DNA of 64,000 nucleotides from Flavobacterium selenitireducens (GCF_014748335.1 NZ_JAAVIY010000005.1:124001-188000); one strand, 5' to 3'. Counted from the first letter of the stretch, positions 1 through 9,002 are shown. The notes: generated by a model not told the origin, from the letters alone. Numbers and translations: made by a program.

Positions 1-892
1 CTTCAATTTGTTTGGACGTCTTGGCGACGACTTCTTCGATACGGGCCGGATGGATGCGTCCGTCCGTGACCAATTTGTGGAGTGACAGGCGCGCGATTTC
101 ACGGCGAACCGGATCGAAACACGAAAGGATGATGGCTTCCGGCGTGTCGTCAACGATGATTTCAACTCCTGTCGCAGCTTCGATGGCGCGAATGTTACGT
201 CCTTCGCGACCAATGATGCGACCCTTAACGTCGTCCGACTCGATGTTGAACACCGAAACGCAATTTTCGACGGCTTCCTCTGTTCCTACGCGCTGGATCG
301 TGTTGATGATGATTTTCTTGGCCTCTTGCTGGGCCGTCAGTTTTGCTTCCTCGATGGTATCCTGGATGTGGGCCATCGCCTTTGTCTTGGCTTCAGCGCG
401 CAATCCTTCCACGAGCTGTTCGCGGGCATCTTCTGCAGAAAGGCCGGAAATCACCTCAAGCTGGTTGAGTTGGCTCTTGTGCATTTTTTCGACTTCCTGT
501 GTCTTGCGCTCGAGCATTTCGAGTTTGGACGTGTATTCCGCGGCTTTGGCTTCGAAATCGTCGTTTAGCTTTTTTGTTTTGGAAAGTTCGTTGGATACCT
601 GGGACTCCTTGTCGCGTATGCGTTTTTCAGCTTCGGCCGTCTTTTTGTCGCGCGAAAGGATTACCTGTTCGTGCTCTGCCTTGAGTTCGATGAATTTTTC
701 TTTGGCTTGGAGGATCTTGTCCTTTTTTATGTTTTCAGCTTCCTGATTGGCGTCTTTTATGATGAGCGAGGCATCTCTCTTTGCTGTTTTGAGCAAGGCC
801 GCCGCGCTCTTTTTCTCGAGCATCTTGGCAATGGCGAAACCTCCCCCGATTCCGATTACCGCGCCGATGATTATAAATAAAATGGTGTCCAT
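1..892 (-). CDS. rny: Ribonuclease Y, 5' part (cut by window edge)
   Basis: Endoribonuclease that starts mRNA decay at the membrane. Reading leftward from the ATG at 892, the protein opens with one hydrophobic N-terminal anchor ([19 protein letters not shown]), continues as a long charged coiled coil (about residues 30-190), and reaches a KH RNA-binding domain with the signature [12 protein letters not shown] at about residues 224-235. This order (membrane anchor, coiled coil, KH) is that of RNase Y. The metal-binding HD domain that should follow lies beyond position 1, so catalytic residues cannot be checked. It reads in the same direction as zapA and the 6S RNA upstream; the 6S terminator between them suggests it has its own promoter. 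Confidence 0.95.
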   Translation of the reverse strand, partial: MDTILFIIIGAVIGIGGGFAIAKMLEKKSAAALLKTAKRDASLIIKDANQEAENIKKDKILQAKEKFIELKAEHEQVILSRDKKTAEAEKRIRDKESQVSNELSKTKKLNDDFEAKAAEYTSKLEMLERKTQEVEKMHKSQLNQLEVISGLSAEDAREQLVEGLRAEAKTKAMAHIQDTIEEAKLTAQQEAKKIIINTIQRVGTEEAVENCVSVFNIESDDVKGRIIGREGRNIRAIEAATGVEIIVDDTPEAIILSCFDPVRREIARLSLHKLVTDGRIHPARIEEVVAKTSKQIE

Positions 893-960
893 GTTGGTTA
901 AATTAAGTGTTTTGAGGATTTGTCGCCTCGTGGTTATTGCTGCAAACCATTGAAAAATGG

Positions 961-983
961 CTATAAAAAAAGCCTACATTAGG
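961..983 (-). terminator. T tract at the 3' end of the 6S RNA
   Basis: On the minus strand the 3' half of the 6S closing stem runs straight into seven T residues (AAAAAAA at 965-971 on the plus strand). The closing stem itself may therefore serve as part of an intrinsic terminator that sets the RNA 3' end and separates it from rny. Confidence 0.6.
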
Positions 984-1124
984 CGCTTGCATAAACTCGT
1001 TATGACAAGTTTTGGGCTAACCCGCGGTTCAAGGATCCGGGACAAGCCGGCGTGCTTTAGGAGCGGAGATTCACCCATTTGAATTGTTTAATGTTGAGTT
1101 TATCAAATGGTAACTAATGTAGGC
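972..1124 (-). ncRNA. ssrS: 6S RNA
   Basis: Candidate 6S RNA, the RNA that mimics an open promoter and binds the housekeeping RNA polymerase. The ends form a perfect 11-bp closing stem: GCCTACATTAG at 972-982 pairs with CTAATGTAGGC at 1114-1124, giving about 153 nt. It lies immediately downstream of zapA on the same strand, an association known for 6S genes in many bacteria, and its 3' stem is followed by a T run on the minus strand. No protein frame fits the region. The interior folding into the typical large central bubble was not computed. A structured leader of rny is the main alternative, but the terminator argues against it. Confidence 0.8.
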
Positions 1125-1152
1125 AGTATCGTTGTCTATGTAAAGAACGTGT

Positions 1153-1446
1153 TTATCGGTTGAGATATTCGGCGAGCATTTCATTGATCTCGCTCAAACG
1201 CTGCAAGGTTTCGGTCCCGTCTATGGCGTTGTCAAGCTGTTTTTGCTCCAACTGTGAAGCAAACTGCAACGCACACATGGCCAGGACGTCCTGTTTGTCG
1301 CGTACGGCATAACTTTCCTCGAACTGCTTGATCATGACTTCGATCTTGCGGGCCGCGCTTCTCAGGCCTTCTTCCTGCGACATGTTTACCGTTAACGGAT
1401 AAACGCGGTCGGCTATCGAGAGTTTGATCTTGAGCTTTTCGTCCAT
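1153..1446 (-). CDS. zapA: Cell division protein ZapA
   Basis: ZapA binds FtsZ and promotes bundling of filaments at the division ring. The 97-residue protein has the usual layout: a small N-terminal beta domain (KLKIKLSIADRVYPLTV) followed by a long helix that forms the coiled-coil dimer (about residues 45-95, ending QRLSEINEMLAEYLNR). Length matches the family. Its ATG overlaps the stop codon of the upstream 96-aa coiled-coil gene in a TAATG junction, so the two are probably translationally coupled. The 6S RNA follows 29 bases downstream. Confidence 0.9.
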   Translation of the reverse strand: MDEKLKIKLSIADRVYPLTVNMSQEEGLRSAARKIEVMIKQFEESYAVRDKQDVLAMCALQFASQLEQKQLDNAIDGTETLQRLSEINEMLAEYLNR

Positions 1447-1736
1447 TAGTCCGCGAGCTGGGCGATACAGTAATCTATTTCCCGTATCAATGAATTTATC
1501 TTGAGCTTCGTATCTCTTTTGTTGTCGTCACTGCCCAGCAATGAATTGGCCATCCGGAGTGTTTCGTTTGCCGATTTCAGCCCGTCGATTTCCCTCGACT
1601 GGCTGTCAAACGTTCCTGCAGCTTTTATCGCCTCGTCCCGAAGTCCTTTGTTCTCTGCCTCGAGGGCGTCGATCTTTTGGAGCAGTTTTTTGATCCTGCC
1701 TTCGAGAGTGTCAATAATTCCTGCTATTTCACTCAT
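1446..1736 (-). CDS. Small coiled-coil protein upstream of zapA
   Basis: A 96-residue, almost wholly helical protein. Residues 1-70 show heptad-like spacing (IIDTLEGRIKKLLQKIDALE and onward), and there is no signal peptide or membrane segment. It overlaps zapA by one base and shares its promoter. Position and shape suggest a ZapB-like or other division-associated coiled coil, but low-complexity helical sequence cannot prove this; the equivalent gene is usually annotated as hypothetical in flavobacteria. The start is the first ATG after the -7 box at 1764-1771. Confidence 0.75.
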   Translation of the reverse strand: MSEIAGIIDTLEGRIKKLLQKIDALEAENKGLRDEAIKAAGTFDSQSREIDGLKSANETLRMANSLLGSDDNKRDTKLKINSLIREIDYCIAQLAD

Positions 1737-1763
1737 ACGGAAACCTTGTCATTAGCTGAATCA

Positions 1764-1771
1764 CAAAGGTA
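1764..1771 (-). promoter_or_regulatory. -7 box of the coiled-coil/zapA promoter
   Basis: The minus strand reads TACCTTTG here, an exact match to the Bacteroidota TAnnTTTG -7 element, 28 bases before the ATG at 1736. No clear TTG box is visible at the usual upstream distance. It could drive the coiled-coil gene, zapA and the 6S RNA together. Confidence 0.5.
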
Positions 1772-1885
1772 GTATTTCACATTAATTACGGAAATTTTTT
1801 TCAGGAAAAGAATGGGATCTTCATTTAGGGAGGTCGTTCGAGCCGTGAAATCGGGACACTACAGGCGGTTCTTTGCGGAGGTTCC

Positions 1886-2025
1886 GGCCCCGATGGAAGC
1901 GGCAGCCCGCAGCGACAAAAGCGATTTTGACACGGGCTGAAACCGCGACCGAAGGAAGCGCGTTTTGGCCCGATGGAAAAACGCTTTTTTGGGAGGACTA
2001 TAGCGTACAGCGGGAAACGCCGCGA
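1886..2025 (+). repeat. Structured intergenic repeat, copy A
   Basis: This copy occupies most of the 436-base gap before the M23 peptidase gene. The left box is GGCCCCGATGGAAGCGGCAG (1886-1905); the right box, GGACTATAGCGTACAGCGGG, spans 1995-2014. The interior holds a hairpin (GCGTTTT pairing with AAAAACGC) and the loop-like segment CGCGACCGAAGGAAGC, which is nearly identical in copy E. The peptidase reading frame stays open through the repeat, but that extension is not protein-like. I see nothing else definite in 1772-1885 or 2026-2172 except an AT-rich promoter-like stretch near 2118-2135. Confidence 0.7.
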
Positions 2026-2172
2026 AAAAAGTCTGAAAACGAACAATTTGGCTTCCATTCGAAATTTTACCTTAAAAAACGGCGTTATACAGAAAAAATA
2101 CACCCGAGTTCGGTTGGGCTTTTTTATCTTAGCAAAACGGGGAATGCCCGTGATCACTCAAAATTTTACGCC

Positions 2173-3870
2173 ATGCGATTTTTTCTACTCCTTTCGTTTT
2201 TGTATGCGCCTATCTATGCCCAGGACGTTTACCCAAAAGATTTTTTTCGATCTCCGCTCGACATTCCGCTGCAATTGTCAGGGAATTTTGGAGAGTTGCG
2301 CTCCAACCACTTTCATGCGGGCTTCGACTTCAGGACGCAGCAAAAGGAAGGCTTGAACATTTACGCTTCCGGCGACGGCTACATTTCCCGTATCAAGATT
2401 TCGCCTTACGGCTACGGGAAAGCCATCTATATCGATCATCCGAACGGTTTTACGACGGTTTACGGCCACCTCAAAATGGGTTCGGCTACCGTTGAGAAGT
2501 ATATTCGTGAGGCGCAGTACAAACAGGAATCGTTCGAGGTCGAATTGTTTCCGAAACCGGACGAGCTCAAGGTTGCAAAGGGCGACATCATCGCGCTTTC
2601 CGGGAATACGGGCGGTTCGGAAGGGCCGCATCTGCACTTCGAGATACGGGACACCAAATCGGAGAAGATCATCAATCCGTTGTTTTTCGGCTTCGACAAG
2701 ATCATACTCGACAACAAGAAACCGGTATTGCAAAATTTATTGGCGTATCCGATCGACGCGAATTCGGAGATCAACGGTGCGAAAGTTCCCGTGATGGTCG
2801 ACATCCGGCTTGCGGAAGACGGAAGCTATATTGCGGAGAAGATCACCGCCAACGGCCGCATCGGATTCGGCATCAGCGCCTATGACAAATGTGATTATTC
2901 GCCCGGGAAAAACGGCGTCTACAAAGTGGAGAATTACGTCAACGGCCAATTGTCGTACGGCTACGAATTCAATACGTTCGCGTTCGACGAGTCGCGTTAC
3001 ATCAACGCCTTGATCGATTATCCGCGGTATCGCAAGACCGGCCAGCGCGTGCAACGGCTTTTCAGGCGGCAGTCGAACGATTTCAGCCTGATCAGGACCG
3101 ATGAATCGAACGGTGCGATTCTCATGGATCCGAACATGAACAAAGTGTCCCGTTTGGAGATCTCTGATTTTTACGGAAACAACATCGTCATCAACATCCC
3201 GATAGAATACGCACTGCCGGCGACGGCTGCGGCTGCGGAAGCCAAGTCGTCCGGTTATCTGGTTTCGGCTACGCGGGACACCAATCTCGAAAAAGGCGGT
3301 TTTTCAGTATTCGTCCCGGCGAAATCGTTTTATGAAGATACGTTCGTAAATTTTGAGGTAGATGGGAATGTGATGACGTTCGGGAACGACGATATTCCGG
3401 TACATTCCAGTTTCAACGTGACGATAGATGACAGATCGATTGCGGAACAGGATCGCGAAAAAACGTTCGTCGCTTCGGTAAACGGTTCGCGCCTCGGCTA
3501 TAACTCCACGAAGCGCAAAGGCTCTACGTTTTCGACTTATACCAAAAATATGGGCGCATTCAAGCTTGCCAAGGATGTCGACGCACCCAAGATCACAAGC
3601 CCGAAAAAGATCGAAGGCAAACTGGTGAAGGAAGGCAGCATTTCGTTTACGATATCGGACGCGCTTTCCGGAATCAAGGACTACAAAGGCTATCTCAACG
3701 GAAAATGGGTGCTTTTTGAATTCGACTACAAGAGCCGTCGCATCACGCATTGGTTTTCGACTAGTGATCATGCGGTGGATGGGCGAAATGATTTAAAACT
3801 CGTCGTGACTGACAATGTGGGAAATTCCGCTATATTTGAAACGTATTTTTTGAGGAGCCAAACTCCGTAA
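2173..3870 (+). CDS. Secreted M23 family metallopeptidase
   Basis: Peptidoglycan endopeptidase of the LytM/M23 family, exported by an N-terminal signal peptide (MRFFLLLSFLYAPIYA, cleaved before QD). The zinc-site motifs are present: the H46-F-H48-A-G-F-D52 segment and the HLHFE motif at 153-157. The remaining 400 or so residues form a flavobacterial C-terminal region with beta-rich repeats of unknown role. The frame is open upstream to 1873, but that part runs through repeat A and lacks a signal peptide, so the ATG at 2173 is chosen; 565 residues. The TonB receptor gene starts 11 bases downstream and may be co-transcribed. Confidence 0.9.
   Translation: MRFFLLLSFLYAPIYAQDVYPKDFFRSPLDIPLQLSGNFGELRSNHFHAGFDFRTQQKEGLNIYASGDGYISRIKISPYGYGKAIYIDHPNGFTTVYGHLKMGSATVEKYIREAQYKQESFEVELFPKPDELKVAKGDIIALSGNTGGSEGPHLHFEIRDTKSEKIINPLFFGFDKIILDNKKPVLQNLLAYPIDANSEINGAKVPVMVDIRLAEDGSYIAEKITANGRIGFGISAYDKCDYSPGKNGVYKVENYVNGQLSYGYEFNTFAFDESRYINALIDYPRYRKTGQRVQRLFRRQSNDFSLIRTDESNGAILMDPNMNKVSRLEISDFYGNNIVINIPIEYALPATAAAAEAKSSGYLVSATRDTNLEKGGFSVFVPAKSFYEDTFVNFEVDGNVMTFGNDDIPVHSSFNVTIDDRSIAEQDREKTFVASVNGSRLGYNSTKRKGSTFSTYTKNMGAFKLAKDVDAPKITSPKKIEGKLVKEGSISFTISDALSGIKDYKGYLNGKWVLFEFDYKSRRITHWFSTSDHAVDGRNDLKLVVTDNVGNSAIFETYFLRSQTP
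3831..3838 (+). promoter_or_regulatory. Possible internal -7 box before the TonB receptor
   Basis: TATATTTG, a perfect -7 element, lies inside the last codons of the M23 gene, 43 bases before the receptor's TTG start. No TTG is seen at the expected upstream spacing, so it may be fortuitous. Confidence 0.3.
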
Positions 3871-3881
3871 AACCAAACCAT

Positions 3882-6359
3882 TTGAAGACCAACAAACTTT
3901 TATTTTCGCTATTTTTCCTATTGTTCGGAATGGTGGCATTTGCCCAGAACGCGAGAATCACCGGAGTCCTTTTGGACGAAGACAACAAAGCCATAGACGG
4001 AGCCACGGTCAAAGTGGACGAAAACTCGGTAATCACGGACGAGTCGGGATTTTTCGCCATCGACGTCCGGGCCAACCAACCGGTGACGCTTTCCATTACG
4101 CATCCTGCTTATAAGGCGATTTCCCAACCGTTCGAGCTCAAAGCGGGCGAAACGTTGCAGTTCAATCCGGTGATGAATACCAAGTTCGAGCAATTGAAAG
4201 ACGTGGTGATCACAATGGCCAATAGAGGACAGGTGGAAGGCGTCATCAACATAAAGCCGGAAGTCGTCCGCAATATCCCCGGTGCGAACGCCGGTGTTGA
4301 AAATATCGTAAAACTGCTTCAGGGCGTCACGAGCAACAACGAATTGAGCACGGCCTATTCGGTGCGTGGAGGAAACTATGACGAAAACCTTGTGTATGTT
4401 AATGAGATCGAAGTGTATCGCCCGTTTTTGATACGATCGGGACAACAGGAAGGGTTGAGTTTCACGAATACCGATCTGGTCCAGGACGTCAACTTTTCGT
4501 CTGGCGGATTCCAGTCGAAGTATGGCGACAAATTGTCTTCCGTGCTTGACATTACCTATCGCGTCCCGACCAAGTTCGGTGCGTCGGCACAGGCGAGTCT
4601 GCTTGGCGGAAGCGTTTCGGCAGACCTCGTGTCAAAGAACAACAAATGGAGCGGATTGATAGGCGCCCGTTATCGCGATAACAGCCTTTTCGTGAACAGC
4701 CAGGAAACGGAGACCAATTTCAGGCCGCGTTTCTTCGACATACAGACGAATATCAACTTCCAGCCTTCTCCAAGATGGACGTTCAGCTTCCTGGGCAACA
4801 TTTCCCAGAATCGCTATAATTACCAACCGTTGACGCGCCAAACTAATTTTGGTACGATAGACGAGCCGATCGCGCTCCAAGTATTTTATGACGGGCAGGA
4901 AAAAGACAAATACGAGACTTATTTCGGGGCGTTCAAAACCGCTTACAAAGTTTCAGACAATTTCACGCTAAAGTTCATCGGGTCGGCATATCACGCCATA
5001 GAACAGGAGCACTTCGACATCAACGCGGCTTACTTTCTCGGCGAAGTCGATGCGAACATAGGATCCGAAACCTTTGGCGACGTCGTTTTTAGCCGCGGGA
5101 TAGGCGAGCAGCTCAACCACGCGCGAAACGATCTCGACGCATTCATCGCAAACGCCGAGATCAAAGGTTCGCACAAGCTTCCGAAGGAAACCACGATCGA
5201 GTGGGGATTCAGATATTCAAGAGAAGACATACGCGACCGCCTTGTGGAATGGGAAGTCATCGATTCCGCGGGATTTTCGCTCAATCCGCCTATTGTCGAT
5301 TTGCCGATAAACGACCAACCATATAATCCGTATACCGGGCCGCTAGTGCCTTACCAGAATGTCAGGGCGCTCAACTTTACCAAGATCGACCGGCTTTCAG
5401 GATTCGTTCAATGGAGCAAGAAGGCAAAATTGGGAACCAGCGACATTTGGCTAAATGTTGGGACACGCGCCCATAACTGGAGCGTGAAAAACGAATTCGG
5501 ACAGGACGGAAAAAGCCAGACGACGTTTAGCCCGCGCGCCCAGTTTACGATAAAGCCGGCCTGGCAGCGCGACGTGTTGTTCCGCGTTTCGGGAGGTTTG
5601 TACCATCAGCCGCCGATGTACAGGGAATTGCGCGATTCTTCCGGAACGGTCAATCCCGACGTGAAGGCGCAGCGTTCGATCCATTACGTGCTGGGAGGGG
5701 ATTACAGTTTCAAGCTTTGGGACCGTCCGTTCAAATTTACGGCCGAGGCATATTACAAGTCGCTGTCGGATGTCAACACGTATACGCTCGACAACGTCCG
5801 GATCCGGTATCGAGCCAACAACGACGCCAAAGCGTTTGTGACCGGCCTTGACATGAGGCTCAACGGGGAATTTGTACCGGGAACGGAATCGTGGTTCAGT
5901 TTCAGTTATATGAAAACGGAGGAAAATCTCAACGACCGCGGTTACATCGCCCGTCCGACAGATCAGCGACTCAAATTCGGCGTGCTGTTCCAGGATTACA
6001 TGCCGGCGCTCCCGAACGTAAAAGTGTACATCAACATGGTCTACAATACCGGTTTGCCGGGAGGTTCGCCTTCGTACGCCGATCCTTATGTGTACCAAAG
6101 CCGTTTGCGTGATTACCGTCGTGCGGACGTCGGTTTTTCATACGTTTTTACAGAAAACAACGACAAGCGTGCCGAGGGCCACTGGCTAAGGAAATTCCAG
6201 GATTTGTCGCTCGGCTTTGAAATCTTCAACATGTTCAACAACCAGAATGCGATCACCAATACGTGGGTGCGCGATGTCTACACCAAAAATCAGTACGGCA
6301 TCCCGAACTATATGACGACACGCGTGTTTAACGTTAAACTTTCCGCAAGGTTGAACTAA
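3882..6359 (+). CDS. TonB-dependent receptor with N-terminal carboxypeptidase-like domain
   Basis: Outer-membrane transporter of 825 residues, substrate unknown. After a signal peptide (cleaved after VAFAQ, about residue 22) comes a carboxypeptidase D regulatory-like domain (ARITGVLLDEDNKAIDGATV onward), then a plug domain with VRGGNYDENLVYVNEIEV, then a long region of alternating beta strands typical of the 22-strand barrel. This is the Bacteroidota CarboxypepD_reg/TonB receptor architecture without a SusD partner. The start appears to be TTG at 3882, since no ATG precedes the signal peptide. No regulator or surface lipoprotein partner next door indicates its ligand. Confidence 0.88.
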   Translation: MKTNKLLFSLFFLLFGMVAFAQNARITGVLLDEDNKAIDGATVKVDENSVITDESGFFAIDVRANQPVTLSITHPAYKAISQPFELKAGETLQFNPVMNTKFEQLKDVVITMANRGQVEGVINIKPEVVRNIPGANAGVENIVKLLQGVTSNNELSTAYSVRGGNYDENLVYVNEIEVYRPFLIRSGQQEGLSFTNTDLVQDVNFSSGGFQSKYGDKLSSVLDITYRVPTKFGASAQASLLGGSVSADLVSKNNKWSGLIGARYRDNSLFVNSQETETNFRPRFFDIQTNINFQPSPRWTFSFLGNISQNRYNYQPLTRQTNFGTIDEPIALQVFYDGQEKDKYETYFGAFKTAYKVSDNFTLKFIGSAYHAIEQEHFDINAAYFLGEVDANIGSETFGDVVFSRGIGEQLNHARNDLDAFIANAEIKGSHKLPKETTIEWGFRYSREDIRDRLVEWEVIDSAGFSLNPPIVDLPINDQPYNPYTGPLVPYQNVRALNFTKIDRLSGFVQWSKKAKLGTSDIWLNVGTRAHNWSVKNEFGQDGKSQTTFSPRAQFTIKPAWQRDVLFRVSGGLYHQPPMYRELRDSSGTVNPDVKAQRSIHYVLGGDYSFKLWDRPFKFTAEAYYKSLSDVNTYTLDNVRIRYRANNDAKAFVTGLDMRLNGEFVPGTESWFSFSYMKTEENLNDRGYIARPTDQRLKFGVLFQDYMPALPNVKVYINMVYNTGLPGGSPSYADPYVYQSRLRDYRRADVGFSYVFTENNDKRAEGHWLRKFQDLSLGFEIFNMFNNQNAITNTWVRDVYTKNQYGIPNYMTTRVFNVKLSARLN

Positions 6360-6385
6360 CGCAAAGTGTCCTTTTTAAATTTGAT

Positions 6386-6393
6386 TATATTTG
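6386..6393 (+). promoter_or_regulatory. -7 box for the lipoprotein gene
   Basis: TATATTTG, an exact Bacteroidota -7 element, 24 bases before the ATG at 6418; the upstream TTG box is not obvious. Confidence 0.5.
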
Positions 6394-6417
6394 ATGTGTA
6401 ACCCGAATTCCAGTCTC

Positions 6418-7128
6418 ATGAAAAAAGCGTTGTTGCTCTCGATGTCCTTGGCTTTGCTTGCGATTTCCTGCAAGAATGAAGAAACCGAAAAGCCGAAAGT
6501 GACCTATAAGACCAGAGAGGCGAAGGCTGAGAACGCTGCCGATACGTCCGAGATCGAGATAGCCGATTTGCCGATCCATATTTCAGGGACGTCCTATCTC
6601 ATTCATCCCGTCGGGCAGTACCGCGTGATGGACGGAACGCGAAAATCAGGCTACAGCTATGAAAGAGGAAGTTTTACCGTTTCCAATTACGGGGAATTCG
6701 AGATCACGGGATACCTGAAGAACCTGATGGTCCAGCAAGTCGAATCGGATTCGATCAAGCCGGTGTTCGAAAAGCCAGTCTTGCTTCAAACCGCTACGTT
6801 TCTCAAGGCATTCGCCGACAAGACCAAACACCAGCTCATGGTGTATTCGCTCGCCGATATGGACACGAACCAGGACAGCAAGCTCGATGCGAACGATATC
6901 CGTACGTTGTATCTCAGCGAAGTCGGTGGCGGTAGAATGGTAAAAGTGTCGCCTGACTATCAGGAACTCATCGACTGGAACTTCGTCGATTCTAAAAACA
7001 GGTTGTACTTCCGGACTATTGAAGACACCAACAAAAGCGGGGAATTCGACAAGGACGACGTCATTCACTACAATTTTATCGATTTATTGTCGGCAGATTG
7101 GAAAGTGGTCGAATACAAGCCGGTTTGA
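6418..7128 (+). CDS. Lipoprotein with EF-hand-like acidic repeats
   Basis: A 236-residue lipoprotein of unknown function. The signal peptide ends in a lipobox (LLAISC), and the following Lys-Asn-Glu-Glu resembles the acidic surface-export signals of flavobacterial lipoproteins. Two calcium-loop-like segments are visible, DTNQDSKLDANDI and DTNKSGEFDKDDV, in the C-terminal half. The chosen start (6418) gives a canonical signal peptide; an in-frame ATG at 6391 would add nine polar residues. Its stop codon directly abuts the stop codon of the convergent DUF3667 gene with no base between them. Confidence 0.8.
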   Translation: MKKALLLSMSLALLAISCKNEETEKPKVTYKTREAKAENAADTSEIEIADLPIHISGTSYLIHPVGQYRVMDGTRKSGYSYERGSFTVSNYGEFEITGYLKNLMVQQVESDSIKPVFEKPVLLQTATFLKAFADKTKHQLMVYSLADMDTNQDSKLDANDIRTLYLSEVGGGRMVKVSPDYQELIDWNFVDSKNRLYFRTIEDTNKSGEFDKDDVIHYNFIDLLSADWKVVEYKPV

Positions 7129-7890
7129 TCATTTCACCATCGGATATTTTCCCGGATTCAGGATCAGCGTAACCACTACCCAAACCACCACGATCAACAT
7201 GACAATCGAATATTGGATCACAATGGCGACCAATGTCTTTAAAGCGACTTTCGCTGCATTGTACCGATCGAACGCCTGAATGTATACTACAAAGATCAGC
7301 GCGAATTGTATCAGAAAAACCAGATTATAAACCAGTTGGAATGACGGATGGTGCGCCAACAGCAATAGGATCGGTACCGTCGCCAATCCGAAAAGTATTT
7401 TCAGCGAAGAAGCGAATGCATTAAGGATGAGGTTTTCAATGAAATTGTAGCCGCTGTTCCTGAACAGTAACCAGGACGCAAACGCGGCAATGGGCAACAT
7501 GCCGATTTCCACGAGCGAATAATGGCTGATTATCCAGTCATTAAACGAAACGTACATCTTCAATTTCTCTTCTTCCGCTACTCCCTCGAAATAACGCGTC
7601 ACGTCAACATAGTGCATGAGCAAACTGTAAAACCCTGCGAGCACGAAAATCAGCAACAGCGGTTTATAGTGCTTCACGCGTTTGCCTTCGATGAACTCTC
7701 GAGCCGCATGCCCGGGACGCGTCACGAGCTGTTTAAGCGTATAGGTCGCACCTCCGTTAAAATGCAGGAACGTATACTTCGCCTCATCGGCAACGTAATT
7801 CCAGTCGAGGCGGGCGGTCTTGGCCTTTTGTCCGCAATGGTTACAAAAATTTCCTTCGAAAGTTGTGTTGCAATTCTTACAGGTCGTCAT
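7129..7890 (-). CDS. DUF3667 zinc-ribbon membrane protein
   Basis: A 253-residue member of the DUF3667 family. The N-terminus carries a four-cysteine zinc ribbon (CKNCNTTFEGNFCNHCGQ), followed by a segment rich in aromatic and charged residues (FLHFNGGATYTLKQLVTRPG), and then about five membrane helices (HYKPLLLIFVLAGFYSLLMH onward). Function is unknown. The start at 7890 places the first cysteine at residue 4 as in relatives; an in-frame ATG at 7908 is possible. It is convergent with the upstream lipoprotein gene with zero spacing. Confidence 0.8.
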   Translation of the reverse strand: MTTCKNCNTTFEGNFCNHCGQKAKTARLDWNYVADEAKYTFLHFNGGATYTLKQLVTRPGHAAREFIEGKRVKHYKPLLLIFVLAGFYSLLMHYVDVTRYFEGVAEEEKLKMYVSFNDWIISHYSLVEIGMLPIAAFASWLLFRNSGYNFIENLILNAFASSLKILFGLATVPILLLLAHHPSFQLVYNLVFLIQFALIFVVYIQAFDRYNAAKVALKTLVAIVIQYSIVMLIVVVWVVVTLILNPGKYPMVK

Positions 7891-7953
7891 TGGCGTTTGT
7901 TTGCGCAAGTATACTAAAAAGCCGGAAAATAATGGCGCGATCTTACGACTCGA

Positions 7954-8655
7954 TTAAATCAGGATGTCGCTTTCAAGATCTGATTTCTCGATTTCAAAAT
8001 CAAATCCCAACCGCTTCACAAGCTCAATTACCAGGTTTTTGTACCAGTTTTCAGACTTCGGGTGAATGTAAATTTTCTCGATCATCCGGCAAATGTCCAC
8101 ATCGATCTTGAGCCCGTTGTCGATCCTGATCCCAAAGTCCGAGACATCGGTAATGATGCGTACCTCGCGTTCATATTGGAAACTCTTGCGCTTGAACAGG
8201 AACGGGAAGAACGCGTTGTCGAACGGAATGTGCTCTTTTTTATAGTCAATGTAGTTCACTTCGCCTATATACTGACTGAATTGTTTTTCCGGAGCCAGCG
8301 CTTGCTGCAAACGCCCAATCGTCGATTGTATCGCCAAACCTTCCTGCTTTTGGGTAAAAATCTGCCACATCGCGAACGACTCATACTCGTTGAGATGCCA
8401 GGACGAGATCACGACCTGCTCGCGATGCTGTTTGTAGTAATGCAAAAATTCGGGATTGTCCGCCGACAATTTCTTGATCTCCTCGAACGTCGGTTCAGAA
8501 AAAGTCCCTTCGTATTGGTCTTCGAACTTGTCCGAACGCGACATGAACATCTTTCCCGAGAGCAAAACGTCGATCAGCTTGGACAAATCCATGTACTTCC
8601 AAACGACAGTGTCGGCGTTTGGAGGGAGTTTGATGGAATTGTCGTGGATATACAC
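7954..8655 (-). CDS. DUF2971 domain protein
   Basis: Soluble protein of about 233 residues resembling the DUF2971 family: the VWKYMDLSKLIDVLLSGKMF and MSRSDKFEDQYEG segments near the N-terminus, and SSWHLNEYESFAMWQIF in the middle, are characteristic. Function is unknown; relatives often occur in accessory or defence-related neighbourhoods. The frame is open up to 8814 but there it reads through repeat D, so a start after the repeat is needed. I chose the GTG at 8655 ahead of VYIHDNSIKLPP; an ATG inside WKYMDL is the only later alternative and would truncate the family domain. The start is uncertain. Confidence 0.7.
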   Translation of the reverse strand: MYIHDNSIKLPPNADTVVWKYMDLSKLIDVLLSGKMFMSRSDKFEDQYEGTFSEPTFEEIKKLSADNPEFLHYYKQHREQVVISSWHLNEYESFAMWQIFTQKQEGLAIQSTIGRLQQALAPEKQFSQYIGEVNYIDYKKEHIPFDNAFFPFLFKRKSFQYEREVRIITDVSDFGIRIDNGLKIDVDICRMIEKIYIHPKSENWYKNLVIELVKRLGFDFEIEKSDLESDILI

Positions 8656-8739
8656 TGGAATCGGTGTTAAGTAATTAATAATGAACGATGACTGATGGGC
8701 GTTGCCGCGGCTCAACAATTGGTTCCGAAACAAAAACAG

Positions 8740-8825
8740 TCGGCCGCGGCCGGGCTTTGCGCACTCGCTGCGGCTCCGTTGCCACTGCGCCGCGAGCTCA
8801 AACAGATGCTTCAATCCCTAACGCT
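8740..8825 (-). repeat. Structured intergenic repeat, copy D
   Basis: Within the 361-base gap 8656-9016. On the minus strand the left box reads GTTAGGGATTGAAGC (8809-8823) and the right box GCAAAGCCCGGCCG (about 8747-8760), close to the boxes of copy C. The interior is GC-rich and self-complementary (GCGGCGCAG, GAGCCGCAGCG). The DUF2971 frame runs open through this copy but the reading is compositionally odd, so it is treated as noncoding. The rest of the gap holds only the terminator at 8972. Confidence 0.6.
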
Positions 8826-8971
8826 GGCTTTTCCAAACCGGTTTGCTTTTCACGACGACCAGTCTTCTCCGTTAGACGTTCGGGTCATAAATTCCGCCGG
8901 CCTCCAAATCACGGACCGTTTCGGCACAAGCCAGCCGGCCCAACAATTCATCGTTACGACAAAGCTACCAA

Positions 8972-9002
8972 ACAAAAACGACCCGAATAATACCGGGCCG
9001 TT
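8972..9002 (-). terminator. Terminator of the ABC exporter operon
   Basis: On the minus strand AACGGCCCG pairs with CGGGTCGTT (one mismatch) around an eight-base loop, followed by a T-rich stretch. It lies 15 bases after the exporter stop codon. Confidence 0.75.

Noticed and set aside
12..746. A 244-codon plus-strand open frame across the rny region, and many other long frames opposite real genes.
   Set aside because: They mirror well-supported genes (here RNase Y), have Ser/Arg-rich improbable sequences and no domains, and arise from codon bias that makes few antisense stops.
1873..2172. N-terminal extension of the M23 peptidase gene by about 100 codons.
   Set aside because: It runs through repeat A, lacks a signal peptide, and leaves the obvious signal peptide at 2173 internal.
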